Assembly: GCA_964643435.1 (NCBI GenBank)
Contig: CAZXPY010000005.1
Span: forward strand, 1-38,428
Source: CAZXPY01 sp964643435
GTDB taxonomy: Bacteria; Patescibacteriota; Microgenomatia; Woykebacterales; RBG-16-39-9b
Length of the DNA: 38,428 nt
Reading direction: 5' to 3'
Positions 15,876-25,671 of this stretch are shown here, piece after piece. How positions within the stretch are numbered: position 1 is the first letter of the stretch; each line of letters begins with the position of its first letter. Under the pieces are notes generated by a model. The model was given only the letters and a program-made list of their open reading frames with translations. It was not told the origin of the DNA and did no database searches. The translations under genes were made by a program, and so were the position numbers.

Positions 15876-17174
15876 TTAACTTAGGGAAAGGGCGATTGCG
15901 CTAGTTATGGTTCTAACGTTTTTCGGCGTAATAAACTTTTTAAAACCGCCTCTTTTTGCTTCTTCAAGCCTTTGATCCTCTTTGGCTACTCCCCTGACTT
16001 CACCTAATAAACCGACCTCACCAAAAGCAACCACTTGTTCGCTAATCGGTTTATTTTTTAGGCTTGAAGCGATTGCCAACGCTACCCCTAAATCAGCGGC
16101 CGGTTCTTCTACTTTAATACCTCCTACAACATTAACAAAAATATCCATTTGTTGCAAATTAAGAGCGGCTCTTCGAGAGAGCGTCGCTACTAACATTTGT
16201 AATTTGTAGGAATCAAAACCAACCGCGACTCTCTTACCAAAATTTAAACTACTAAGGTTAGTCAGGGCTTGGACTTCGGTAAGAATAATTCTACTACCTT
16301 CTAAAACCGGGACAACTACACTGCCCGGAGCATTTATCCTCTCCTGCAAAAATACTTTTGAAGGGTCTTTCACCTCCACTAATCCGTCCTCTTCCATTTC
16401 AAAAACACCAATTTCTTGAATTTTTCCGAAACGATTTTTATTCGAGCGCAAGATCCTAAAAGTGTGTAATTTCTCTCCTTCCAGATAAAGTACACAATCC
16501 ACCAAATGTTCCAAAACCTTTGGCCCGGCAATCGATCCTTCTTTAGTAACGTGACCAACAAGAAAAACGCTAATTCCTTTTTCTTTAGCGATTTTGGTAA
16601 GACGATACGCACACTCTCTTACTTGGGAAATACTGCCCGCCGGAGCTTCCAAATCTCCCGTGGTTAGGGTTTGAATCGAGTCAACGAAAACCATTTGAAA
16701 GTCTTCTTTTATAAAAGTGATTAAATAATCAACGTCGGTCTCGGGGGTTACCCAAAAATCGTTTCTTTTTTTACCAATACGATTAAACCTTATTTTTAGT
16801 TGATCTGGGCTTTCCTCACCAGCAACATAAAGAGATTTGAAGTTCGCGGCTAGCTGCATCAGCAGGGTTGACTTACCTATTCCTGGCTCTCCTGCCAAAA
16901 GGATCACACTACCAGGAACTACACCGCCCCCTAAAACTCGATCCATTTCTTCGATGCCGGTTTTCAGTCGTTTCGTCGCCGCAACCGCTGTTTCGGAAAG
17001 TTTCTTTGGTTTTGTGGCTAATTTAGGAGTTAAAATTGAAGATTTTTCGGCTCTTGGCGAAATAACTGTTTCTACTAAACTATTCCAACTACCACAATTA
17101 GGGCACCTACCTAAAAAGGAGGGCGAGCGGTAATCACACTGCTGGCAGATATACTCGGTTAGATTCTTTGCCAT
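15876..17174 (-). CDS. radA: DNA repair protein RadA (Sms)
   Basis: 432 residues, normal length for the family. A C4 zinc finger (C10, C13, C24, C27), P-loop GEPGIGKST near 93, Walker B VFVDSI, the RadA-specific KNRFG motif near 247, and a C-terminal Lon-protease-like domain (VNVVGGIKVEEPAADLGVALAIASS) are all present. RadA is a DnaB-like translocase that helps branch migration during RecA-dependent recombination. The MAKNLTEYICQQC start is family-typical, but the best-placed ribosome-binding site (GGAAAGGGG) faces an out-of-frame ATG 10 nt further upstream that would give a short overlapping ORF. Its upstream 39 bp are duplicated beyond hicB. Confidence 0.97.
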   Translation of the reverse strand: MAKNLTEYICQQCDYRSPSFLGRCPNCGSWNSLVETVISPRAEKSSILTPKLATKPKKLSETAVAATKRLKTGIEEMDRVLGGGVVPGSVILLAGEPGIGKSTLLMQLAANFKSLYVAGEESPDQLKIRFNRIGKKRNDFWVTPETDVDYLITFIKEDFQMVFVDSIQTLTTGDLEAPAGSISQVRECAYRLTKIAKEKGISVFLVGHVTKEGSIAGPKVLEHLVDCVLYLEGEKLHTFRILRSNKNRFGKIQEIGVFEMEEDGLVEVKDPSKVFLQERINAPGSVVVPVLEGSRIILTEVQALTNLSSLNFGKRVAVGFDSYKLQMLVATLSRRAALNLQQMDIFVNVVGGIKVEEPAADLGVALAIASSLKNKPISEQVVAFGEVGLLGEVRGVAKEDQRLEEAKRGGFKKFITPKNVRTITSAIALSLS

Positions 17175-17212
17175 AACTTTTCATTTTAATACCCCTTTCC
17201 TTTTTTGACAAG
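17174..17212 (-). repeat. 39-bp direct repeat, copy next to radA
   Basis: The minus-strand sequence from CTTGTCA through GGAAAGGGG and TATTAAAATGAAAAGTTA repeats at 17817-17855 with one mismatch. This copy ends at the radA start codon. Confidence 0.85.
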
Positions 17213-17239
17213 CCAAATATTGATTCTTAAAATTTTTAT

Positions 17240-17473
17240 TTATGAAACTTCTTTTAAAAGCTCAAAATAACGCTCTCTAGCTATGTTAGCTGTTTTCATG
17301 TTGTTTAAAATTACAAAAACTGGGACTTGTTTGTAAGTAGGAATAACTATTCTTCTTTTTGCACCGGGCTTAGTAAGCACAATGTGACTTCCTTTTTGGC
17401 CAACAACTTTAGCACCAGAGAGTTCAAATATTTTTACAAGTTTCAGATAATGTATTGGAGTAATTTTGGACAT
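17240..17473 (-). CDS. hicA: HicA family mRNA interferase toxin
   Basis: 77 residues with the double-stranded-RNA-binding-like HicA fold: helix LKLVKIFELSGAKVV, then GSHIVLTK with the catalytic-type His30, a basic strand AKRRIVIPTY, and a C-terminal helix. HicA toxins cut mRNA; HicB neutralises them. Its ATG shares one base with the hicB stop (TAATG), so translation is probably coupled. The antitoxin gene comes first here. The pair sits between clpC and radA and is bracketed by a 39-bp direct repeat. Confidence 0.88.
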   Translation of the reverse strand: MSKITPIHYLKLVKIFELSGAKVVGQKGSHIVLTKPGAKRRIVIPTYKQVPVFVILNNMKTANIARERYFELLKEVS

Positions 17474-17751
17474 TAAACTGGAAGAGAAACCTCTTCAGCG
17501 GTTACTTTTGGGACTTTAAATTTGCCTTTTTCTTTTGAAAAGCCAACTTCTTCTAAGAACTCATCAAGGTTACCATCTTCTTTAGCGCCTTCTAGAACAA
17601 GGTTTATAGCTTCTTTTAGATTCTCACGAGCTCGTTCTTCAGTTGGGCCAGCAGAAGCTACATCTAGCTCTGGAGAATAAGCTACATATGGAGCATCGCT
17701 TGGTTTCCTTTCGTAAATTATTTTTACACTTATAGATAAAGTAGTTTGCAT
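17473..17751 (-). CDS. hicB: HicB family antitoxin
   Basis: 92 residues with the HicB partial RNase H-like fold: beta strand ISVKIIYER, YVAYSPELDVASAGPTEERARENLKEAINLVLEGA, then a charged C-terminal segment. There is no obvious C-terminal ribbon-helix-helix or HTH DNA-binding domain, so autoregulation may need another factor or a longer relative. It precedes hicA with a one-base overlap. Confidence 0.88.
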   Translation of the reverse strand: MQTTLSISVKIIYERKPSDAPYVAYSPELDVASAGPTEERARENLKEAINLVLEGAKEDGNLDEFLEEVGFSKEKGKFKVPKVTAEEVSLPV

Positions 17752-17816
17752 ATTGGATCAATAATACCAAAAACCTTCTTCAAATGAAAGAGCCCCGCTG
17801 GATTTACACCTGAAGG

Positions 17817-17855
17817 TAACTTTTCATTTTAATACCCCTTTCCTTTTCTGACAAG
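17817..17855 (-). repeat. 39-bp direct repeat, copy between clpC and hicB
   Basis: Matches 17174-17212 with one mismatch. It carries the same GGAAAGGGG and ATG, here followed by a 7-codon frame, so the copy looks like a displaced radA translation-start region. Confidence 0.85.
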
Positions 17856-17869
17856 AAACCGTTCACTTT

Positions 17870-20287
17870 CTATTTTGCAACTGCTTTTAAACCAATTACC
17901 CCTTTTTCCGCAAAAACTTTGACAACCTCGCCTTTTTTGAATTTACCCTTAAGGATCCCTTCGGAAATAGGGTTTTCTAGGTACTCGACTACCACTCTTC
18001 GCATTTCTCTAGCACCAGACTCGGAGGAAAAACCCTTATCCGCTAAAAATTCTAAAGCGTTATTTTCAATTTTTAATTTAATTTTCTTGGTGGCGAGCCT
18101 TCCCCCCAATTCTTTTACCTGCAGGCGGGCAATTTTCGTAGCGTCTTTTTTATCCAAAGGTTTGAAAACAGCAATTGAATCAACTCTATTTAAAAATTCA
18201 GGTCTAAAGTGCCCTTTTAATTCTTCAAGTAATTTTGCACTTATATCTTTATATAGGGCAAGCGTGTCTCTTTTTTTATTGAAACCCAGGGTACCGGTTT
18301 TTCTTATTAAGTCAGAACCGATATTACTGGTCATAATTATTACGCAATTGCGAAAATCTACCAACCGACCACGACCATCAACCAGCTCCCCTTCTTCTAA
18401 TACCGATAATAAAGTGTTGAAGATTTCATTATGCGCCTTCTCGATTTCATCAAATAAAATTACTTGGTAAGGTTTTCGGCGTAGCTTCTCGGTAAGTTCT
18501 CCGCCTTCTTCGAAACCAACGTAGCCTGGGGGGGCGCCGATAAGTCTTGAAACCGTATGACGCTCCGAAAATTCCGCCATATCCAGCCTAATTAGGGATT
18601 GGTCATCGGAGAATAAAATTTTTGCAACCTCTTTAGCCACTAAAGTTTTGCCGACTCCACTGGTCCCCAGAAAAATAAAGGATCCTAGCGGTCGGTTAGG
18701 GTTGGAAAGACCAACTCTAGAACGGCGGATTACGTTAGCCACCTGTTTCAAAGCCTGATCTTGACCAACAACCGCCACTTTAAGGGCCTTCTCTAGATTT
18801 AAATATTTTTCTGCCTCATCAAACCCTAGTTCCTCTACTGGTACACCAGTCATTTCCGAAACAACACTGGCAATGTCTTCTTCTTTCAAGATTTGGTCGG
18901 CGGCCACTTTTACCTTGAACATCATCTTTTCTAGTTTGCTGGAGAGTTCCCTTTCTTTTTCCCTAACGAATAGGGCTTCTTCGTATTCTTCCGCGGTTAC
19001 CAATTCGTCTTTTTGGGTTTTAATTTTGTTCAAAGAATTCTCAATATTAGCAAGGGCTGGTGAGTTAACGATTGTCCCGCTTGCTAATTTTGAAGCAGCT
19101 TCATCTAAAATATCGATAGCGGAGTCGGGAAGATGACGAGCCGTTAAGTAGCGTTTAGCCATTCTTACGGCGGTAACTATAGCCCCCTTACGTATTTTTA
19201 TTCCGTGAAAATCCTCGTATCGATTTTTCAGCTCGTTGAGTATCTGGATAGCGGCTTCTTCATCGGGTTCATCAACTAGAATTGGCTGAAATCTTCTTTC
19301 TAAGGCGCTATCACCTTCAACGTATTTTGAGTAATCTTCAATTGTAGTGGCGCCAATTATCCGCAAATCCCCTTTAGCCAAAGCTGGTTTGAGAATGTTA
19401 GCGGCATCTAATGCCCCACCGGCTCCACCGGCGCCAACTAAATTTTGAATTTCATCAATAAAAACAATAATATTACCGGCTTCTTTTATTTCTTCCATTA
19501 CCCCAAGTAACCTTTCTTCAAAATCTCCTCTAAATCTTGTACCGGCTACTAGTGCGTTTAAATCAAGACCAACTATTCGGCTGTCCCAAAACTTTTGGGG
19601 GACTTGTTTTTGAGAAATTTTTTGGGCTAGACCTTCGACAATTGCGGTTTTCCCAACCCCAGATTCTCCCAAAAGCACCGGGTTATTTTTAGTCCGGCGC
19701 GACAAAATTTGCAAAAGTCGGCTTATTTCAACTTCACGACCAATAACTGGGTCTAGCGAATTTGAAAGGGCTAAAGAAGTTAAATCTTGACAATAAGTAT
19801 TAAGTAGAGGAGTGGATTTTTGTTTTTGTTTAGGAGAGAGTGCCTTTGCTAAAAATAGGCTTTCCGTTTTGGCTTTTAGCGAATCGTAAGTTATTCCAAA
19901 ACTTCTTAAAATATGGCAGGCTAACCCACTAGTTATTCTGCTCAAACCACACAAAATATGCTCGGTACCAACGTAATTTGAACCCCAAAGATAGGCGGCT
20001 AGGGCAGCGCTGGCTAGTGCTTCTTGAGAACTTTCGGTGAAACCTTCCTGTAAACTGTTTTGACCCTTTTCAACGCTAGCATAAATAGTTTCCCGAATGC
20101 GGTTGAAATCAACTCCAAATTCGCTCAAAATCTTAGAAGCACTGTTTTCATTATCATCTAAGATACCTAAAAGGATGTGTTCGGTGTCAATCGAGTTGTT
20201 ACCAAGTTCGGAAGCAAACCTGATACTTGAGTTTAAGACTCTTTTGGCTCTTGCCGTAAATTTTTCAGTAATTCTACTTTTTGGCAT
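17870..20287 (-). CDS. clpC: ClpC-type AAA+ unfoldase
   Basis: 805 residues. Double Clp-N repeats (TARAKRVLNSSIRFA..IDTEHILLGIL and GTEHILCGL), first AAA+ module with Walker A GESGVGKT near 205 and Walker B VFIDEI, a UVR-like coiled middle segment (AEEYEEALFVREKERELSSKLEKM), and second AAA+ module with GTSGVGKT near 545 and VILFDEIEKAHNEIF. ClpC feeds substrates to ClpP; neither clpP nor mcsAB is in the window. The order clpC-radA-yacL is that of the Gram-positive clpC region. No distinct ribosome-binding site is obvious before the ATG. Confidence 0.96.
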   Translation of the reverse strand: MPKSRITEKFTARAKRVLNSSIRFASELGNNSIDTEHILLGILDDNENSASKILSEFGVDFNRIRETIYASVEKGQNSLQEGFTESSQEALASAALAAYLWGSNYVGTEHILCGLSRITSGLACHILRSFGITYDSLKAKTESLFLAKALSPKQKQKSTPLLNTYCQDLTSLALSNSLDPVIGREVEISRLLQILSRRTKNNPVLLGESGVGKTAIVEGLAQKISQKQVPQKFWDSRIVGLDLNALVAGTRFRGDFEERLLGVMEEIKEAGNIIVFIDEIQNLVGAGGAGGALDAANILKPALAKGDLRIIGATTIEDYSKYVEGDSALERRFQPILVDEPDEEAAIQILNELKNRYEDFHGIKIRKGAIVTAVRMAKRYLTARHLPDSAIDILDEAASKLASGTIVNSPALANIENSLNKIKTQKDELVTAEEYEEALFVREKERELSSKLEKMMFKVKVAADQILKEEDIASVVSEMTGVPVEELGFDEAEKYLNLEKALKVAVVGQDQALKQVANVIRRSRVGLSNPNRPLGSFIFLGTSGVGKTLVAKEVAKILFSDDQSLIRLDMAEFSERHTVSRLIGAPPGYVGFEEGGELTEKLRRKPYQVILFDEIEKAHNEIFNTLLSVLEEGELVDGRGRLVDFRNCVIIMTSNIGSDLIRKTGTLGFNKKRDTLALYKDISAKLLEELKGHFRPEFLNRVDSIAVFKPLDKKDATKIARLQVKELGGRLATKKIKLKIENNALEFLADKGFSSESGAREMRRVVVEYLENPISEGILKGKFKKGEVVKVFAEKGVIGLKAVAK

Positions 20288-20314
20288 AAAATTTATTCAA
20301 ATTAAGCCTTCCTC

Positions 20315-21307
20315 TTATTTTGCGATAGGCCTTAAAGCCACCCTTCTTTGATCAGTCGAAATTAAATCAATACTAGCTTCCACCTCATCACCAATTTTAT
20401 ATTCCTTTCCATAAGGGATCTTTGACGAATGAATCAAACCCTCAAATCCCTTCTCAATTGTCACAAAAACACCGTAGGAACTTAGGCGACCAATCTTACC
20501 AGTAATTTTTTGGTTAACGCTATATTTCACCGCTGACTTTAACCAAGGGTCTTTCTCTAATTGCTTAATGCTAAAATTAACCTTATTTTTCAGAGGGTCA
20601 ATACTTAATAACTTTACTTTAATTTTAGTACCGAGATCGTATTTTTCTTTCCAAGGAAAGGATTTATCCCAAGAAATTTCACTAAGGTGGACAAACCCTT
20701 CTAAATTATCGGCTCTAACTAAAAGTCCGTATGGTAATATTTTTTTAACTTCCGCTTCGAAGCTGGTACCAACTTTGGTAATTTCCTCTTTCGCCAAAGC
20801 TAGTTTTTCGCTGAATACTAATCGGTTAGTTTTTTTATCTACCTCGATAACGCAAGCGTCAATTTCTTTTCCGATTGCTTCTTCTAAATTAGTAAGAAGG
20901 TGGGAGCTGGGAATAAAGCCGCGCAGGTCTTGGTATTCAACAATTAAACCTCCCTTGTTAAACTCAATTCCTTTAACTTGAACTTTCTCTTGAGAATTAA
21001 CCAGTTCGGAAAGCCGTCGCCAAAGTTTCTCCCCGCCGGCTTTTTTCAAAGACAGAATCGCTTGGCCGTTTTCGCCTTCTGGACTAATAACAAAAACTAA
21101 AATCTTATCGCCTACTTTTAGAGAGTCGATCGAAGTTTTTTCATCGGCTAATTCACGGCTGGTAATTATCCCTTCTGCTTTGGCGCCAATGTTAACTAAT
21201 ACCTGGTCGCCAAGTTTTGAGACGATTGTACCTTCCACAACGTCTCCCCTAGAAACTACCTTAGGCTTATATTCTTCTTTCTCTAAAAGACTTTTGAAGG
21301 TTTCCAT
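20315..21307 (-). CDS. rpsA: S1-domain RNA-binding protein (ribosomal protein S1-like)
   Basis: 330 residues with four S1/OB repeats, at about 20-88 (GDVVEGTIVSKLGDQVLVNIGAKAEGII), 105-165, 181-251 (GTSFEAEVKKILPYGLLVRADNLEGFVHLSEISW) and 267-328 (GKIGRLSSYGVFVTIEKGFEGLIHSSKI). Repeats 3 and 4 are the best conserved, as in short S1 proteins of Gram-positive bacteria. The role is probably mRNA binding on the 30S subunit. The TATAAT box lies only 8 bp before the ATG, so the transcript is probably leaderless, with no ribosome-binding site. Confidence 0.88.
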   Translation of the reverse strand: METFKSLLEKEEYKPKVVSRGDVVEGTIVSKLGDQVLVNIGAKAEGIITSRELADEKTSIDSLKVGDKILVFVISPEGENGQAILSLKKAGGEKLWRRLSELVNSQEKVQVKGIEFNKGGLIVEYQDLRGFIPSSHLLTNLEEAIGKEIDACVIEVDKKTNRLVFSEKLALAKEEITKVGTSFEAEVKKILPYGLLVRADNLEGFVHLSEISWDKSFPWKEKYDLGTKIKVKLLSIDPLKNKVNFSIKQLEKDPWLKSAVKYSVNQKITGKIGRLSSYGVFVTIEKGFEGLIHSSKIPYGKEYKIGDEVEASIDLISTDQRRVALRPIAK

Positions 21308-21315
21308 TGTCTCTC

Positions 21316-21344
21316 ATTATACTAGGAAAAAAAATTTTAAACAA
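21316..21344 (-). promoter_or_regulatory. Probable promoter giving leaderless rpsA-like mRNA
   Basis: Minus strand TTGTTT (21339-21344), 17-bp spacer, TATAAT (21316-21321). Eight bases separate the -10 box from the ATG at 21307, so transcription should begin at or within a base or two of the start codon. Confidence 0.6.
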
Positions 21345-21428
21345 CCAAAAATCCGGCTAAAAATAAGTGATATTTAACATAAACCAATGTATATTAATAT
21401 AACTTTGTATAAAAGTTTCTGGCGAAAA

Positions 21429-21464
21429 GGAAAAACCCAAAGCTTTAAAACTCTGGGTTTTTCC
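21429..21464 (-). terminator. Intrinsic terminator after 5S rRNA
   Basis: The arms ggaaaaaccca and tgggtttttcc pair, with an inner aaag/cttt, ending in a T-run on the minus strand a few bases past the 5S 3' end. The palindrome could also end transcription on the plus strand. Confidence 0.85.
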
Positions 21465-21471
21465 AAAATTA

Positions 21472-21584
21472 CGGCCGTGACCAGCTTTCCCACCCCGTTG
21501 CCAGGGAAGTATCATTGGCGCTGCCAGTTTTTACGACTCTGTTCGGTATGGGAAGAGGTAGAGCCCCGGCGCTCCAACGGCCTT
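21472..21584 (-). rRNA. rrf: 5S ribosomal RNA
   Basis: The minus strand carries the conserved 5S core CCGAACAGAGTCG and closing helix I arms GGCCGT/ACGGCC. It is about 110 nt long and directly followed by an intrinsic terminator. It belongs to the 23S-5S transcript. Confidence 0.92.
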
Positions 21585-21614
21585 AGATCAGCAATCAGTT
21601 TTTAAGGACGCGAA

Positions 21615-21667
21615 GCGTTTGAATCTTTTCGCGATTTAACGATAGTTTAAGCGAAAGAGATAAACGC
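21615..21667 (-). ncRNA. Structured element with conserved 18-nt loop, copy 2 (23S-5S spacer)
   Basis: Outer arms gcgttt/aaacgc, middle tct/aga, inner arms tttcgc/gcgaaa, loop gatttaacgatagtttaa. The loop is identical to that at 7934-7951, while the stem bases differ but still pair. It is transcribed on the minus strand between 23S and 5S and could be a processing site or an inserted element. Confidence 0.55.
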
Positions 21668-22278
21668 AAGAGGCCTATCCTAATAACTCATCTAAAACCG
21701 TTACGTTGCGCTCTTAGGAGCGTAAGCGACGCAGAGTGCGAGAGTACCCAAATTTAGTCCATAAAATGGTCGCAGAGCGCTTCAGCGATCTACTTTCGCG
21801 ATAAGCGAACGAATTTGGTTACGTAGCACTCTAAAAACCGAATAGAAGGAATACTTTAAATCGATTATTAGTACGGATCAGCTAAAATCCTTACGGATCT
21901 TACACCTTCCGCCTATCAAGGTCGTATTCTTCGACCAATCTAATATGGATTCCTAATCTTGGGGTGAGCTTCGCACTTAGATGCTTTCAGCGCTTATCTA
22001 CACCAAACGTGGCTACCCAGCACTGCAGGAGGCTCCCACAACTGGAACACCAGAGGTTTGTTCATTGCGGTCCTCTCGTACTAGCAACAAATCCCCTCAA
22101 GAATCTAAACGGCTACAGCGGATAGAGACCGAACTGTCTTACGACGTTCTGAACCCAGCTCACGTACCTTTTTAATGGGCGAACAGCCCAACCCTTGGCC
22201 CCGGCTTCAGGGCCAGGATAAGATGAGCCGACATCGAGGTGCCAAACAGTGCCGTCGATATGGACTCTTGGGCACTAT

Positions 22279-22312
<34 letters not shown>

Positions 22313-22634
22313 AAGCTCCGCCCCTCCCACGAGGAAACGGAGGATCACTAAACCCTGCTTTCGCACCTGCTTGACTTGTAGGTCTCGCAGTCAAGCGCTC
22401 TTTTGCTTTTGCACTTACAGCACGATTTCCATCCGTGCTAAGAGCACCTTTGGACGCCTGCGTTACTCTTTTGCAGGCGACCGCCCCAGTCAAACTACCT
22501 ACCAGACCTTGTCCCTTACCCAGATTCATGGGATTAAGGTTAGCGTCAAATTTCAAATAGGGAGGTGTTTCATTGTTGTCCTAAGACTACCTCCTACTCT
22601 ACACAATCTAAAACCTAACGCAGGGCCAAGTTGT

Positions 22635-22668
<34 letters not shown>

Positions 22669-22739
22669 AGCTAGGCCGCATCTTCACAGCCATTTCAATT
22701 TCGCCGGGTCACGTTTCAAGACAGTTCTCAATTCGTTAT

Positions 22740-22775
<36 letters not shown>

Positions 22776-22954
22776 CTTCGCTACCTTAGCACAGTTATAG
22801 TTACTGCGGACGTTTACCGTGGCTTCAATCAGCAGCTTGCACCGCCTCATTTAACCTTACGGCACTGGTCAGGCATCAGCCCCTATACTTCCCCTTACGG
22901 GTTTGCAGAGGCCTGTGTTTTTGATAAACAGTCGATTGAGATTCTTTTGTTGCA

Positions 22955-22976
22955 CCCTGTACCAGACGGTACAGGG
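22955..22976. repeat. 22-bp palindrome in 23S, identical to one in 16S trailer
   Basis: Arms ccctgtacc and ggtacaggg around agac. The reverse complement is identical to 27085-27106 over all 22 bases. Here it forms the tip of a 23S helix in the region of helix 68. Confidence 0.75.
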
Positions 22977-23536
22977 ACGACATCTTGCTAACTTACGTCG
23001 AGCTTTTTTGCCGAGTTCCTTGAAACGCGTTCTCCCGATCACCTTAGTCTACTCGACCAGCCTACCTGTGTCGGTTTGCGGTACGGTTAATCTTGCATCT
23101 TGTGACGAATATTTTCTTGAAGATGGAATCTTGCTCAATTCTCCTTTTGCTTATCGCTTTGGAGAACCCATCGTAGCTTAGATAAACGCACCAGTGGATT
23201 TACCAGCTGACACTTCCTTACTACTTAGCTCGCTATAGCGTTGGCGAGTGAGCTAATCCCTTCTTGTCAATCCTTCACTTCAAGCGATGCAAGTCTAGTA
23301 GCCGAATATAAACGGCTTCTCCATCACCTACTCCCCGCCAGTTGGCGGGACCTTGGCTTAGGACCGACTTACCCTACCTCGATTAACGTTGGATAGGAAA
23401 CCTTAGGCTTACGGCGCTCCGATTTTTCATCGGAGTTTCGCTACTTATACCGGCATTCTCACTCCCGACAACTCCATCAAACCTTACGGTTCAACTTCAC
23501 TGTCGTCGGGACGCTCCCCTACCGCACCACGAAGTG

Positions 23537-23614
23537 GCGCAACTAACAACCAATAACAATCAACCCACAACAGCTTTTTGTTGTTTGTTGTATGTAGTTA
23601 GTTGAAAGTTGCGC
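23537..23614 (-). repeat. AACAAAC-type hairpin inserted in 23S rRNA
   Basis: Perfect closing arms gcgcaact/agttgcgc are continued by a long imperfect stem of caacaaacaac/gttgttagttg words with the apical loop around aaaaagc. It replaces the tip of a helix just before the GTAGGGGAGCGT core segment (about helix 58/59). The sequence class also occurs in the 16S insert, in intergenic DNA and in a protein linker. Confidence 0.7.
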
Positions 23615-23680
23615 TGCTCCGCAGCGCCCGTAGCTTCGGTACCAAGTTTGAGCCCCGTTCATTGTCGGCGCGATTGACCA

Positions 23681-24719
<1,039 letters not shown>

Positions 24720-24840
24720 GGGTTGCCCCATTCGGAAATCTCCGGGTCGAAGCTTGTTCTCAGCTCACCGAAGCATATCGTCGAGAACCACGTCCTTCAT
24801 CGGCCAAAGGATCCAAGGCATCCTTTGTGTGCGCTTATTT

Positions 24841-25145
24841 TAAAGTAATTTCCTTCTATTCAGTTTTCAAAGTGCCTTCGGCACTTTTCGCATTGCTCGC
24901 TTCTATAGATCGCTTCGCGCTCTGCGCTTGTAAACAAGCTGAGCACTAATCGAGCTATAATCCGCATGGATTACATCCTGCGTATTGTTTCCTTAGCAGG
25001 ATATAGAGACTTCGCAAAGTCAAAGTGCAAAAGTCCGCCTTTGGCGGAATGAAGAATTAAGAATGAAAAATTAAGAATTCTTAACTCTTTTTTCCGTCAA
25101 TTTTGCATTCTGCATTTTTAATTTTTAATTCGCGCTTCGCGCGGC
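24841..25145 (-). other. tRNA-Ala to 23S transcribed spacer with two repeats
   Basis: No gene. It holds the 23S leader arm of the processing stem, the second copy of the 50-bp repeat (24956-25005), a tccgcc-ttt-ggcgga palindrome at about 25034-25048, and an AT-rich repeat of AATTAAGAAT/TTTTGCATT words (25051-25135) related to the 16S insert and to the S23-gene flanks. Confidence 0.7.
24956..25005 (+). repeat. 50-bp interspersed repeat, copy 2
   Basis: TATAATCCGC..GGATTA, then CATCCTGCGTATTGTTTCC, then CAGGATATA. It matches the minus strand of 7810-7859 with a few mismatches and single-base indels. Here it is antisense to 23S transcription and no good -35 box is placed in front of its TATAAT. 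Confidence 0.75.
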
Positions 25146-25223
25146 TGGTGGACCTGACCGGACTCGAACCGGTGACCTTTGCATTGCAAATGCAACGTTC
25201 TAAACCAGCTGAACTACAGGCCC
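25146..25223 (-). tRNA. tRNA-Ala(TGC)
   Basis: Minus-strand cloverleaf from GGGCCTG to CAGGTCC with encoded CCA. Anticodon arms TTGCA/TGCAA enclose TTTGCAA, giving anticodon TGC. The G3-U70 pair is present. It is the first gene of the tRNA-Ala-23S-5S transcript. Confidence 0.93.
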
Positions 25224-25409
25224 GTCCGCCATCGCAAGACTGAGCTTGCTCAGGCGTTGCGGGCGGGCCCGCCTAAACAAGACTATCTTGCTAAGAGTTC
25301 TTTAAATAATTTTTTCTTAGAGGAAATTTAAGGAGAAGAAGCGAAAAATTTACTTGTTGTTATTATCCTAAATTCTCTAAGAAAGAAAAAACCGTTCCTC
25401 ACTGACGAA

Positions 25410-25438
25410 AATATAACATCATCACAGCAAATAGTCAA
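25410..25438 (-). promoter_or_regulatory. Promoter of tRNA-Ala-23S-5S unit
   Basis: Minus strand TTGACT (25433-25438), 17-bp spacer, TATATT (25410-25415). It is near consensus and shows that 23S is transcribed independently of 16S. Confidence 0.75.
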
Positions 25439-25450
25439 GTCCCTTAACAG

Positions 25451-25462
25451 TTCTGTACAGAA
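25451..25462. promoter_or_regulatory. Palindrome between divergent promoters (possible operator)
   Basis: ttctgtacagaa is a perfect 12-bp palindrome, flanked by the further partial dyad cttaacag/cgttaac. It sits between the minus-strand 23S promoter and the plus-strand tRNA-Ile promoter, a suitable place for a dimeric regulator. The binding protein is unknown. Confidence 0.35.
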
Positions 25463-25479
25463 ACGTTAACTGTGTTTTC

Positions 25480-25508
25480 TTGATGGCTAAAAGGATTTAT
25501 GTTAAAAT
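25480..25508 (+). promoter_or_regulatory. Promoter of tRNA-Ile and pseudopilin-like genes
   Basis: TTGATG (25480-25485), 17-bp spacer, TAAAAT (25503-25508), 14 bp before the tRNA-Ile 5' end. Confidence 0.65.
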
Positions 25509-25521
25509 TGCTAAGATTTAT

Positions 25522-25598
25522 GGGCGGATAGCTCAGTTGGTTAGAGCGCGGCTCTGATAAAGCCGAGGTCAGAGGTTCGAATCCTCTTCCGCCCACCA
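25522..25598 (+). tRNA. tRNA-Ile(GAT)
   Basis: Canonical cloverleaf from GGGCGGA to TCCGCCC with encoded CCA. The anticodon arms CGGCT/AGCCG enclose CTGATAA, giving anticodon GAT. It lies between 16S and 23S but on the opposite strand. Confidence 0.95.
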
Positions 25599-25671
25599 GA
25601 CTATCCATAACAAATCAATATCCCCTGATAAATTGACTTTTAGTGAATTTAAATTTAAAATCAGACTTGAG

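Noticed and set aside
23537..23614. Group I intron or homing endonuclease insert in 23S
   Set aside because: The insert is only 78 nt, a simple self-complementary hairpin with no intron core or endonuclease frame.
25451..25462. LexA box at ttctgtacagaa
   Set aside because: It does not fit the known Gram-positive or E. coli LexA consensus spacing and no lexA is in view; kept only as an unassigned palindrome.
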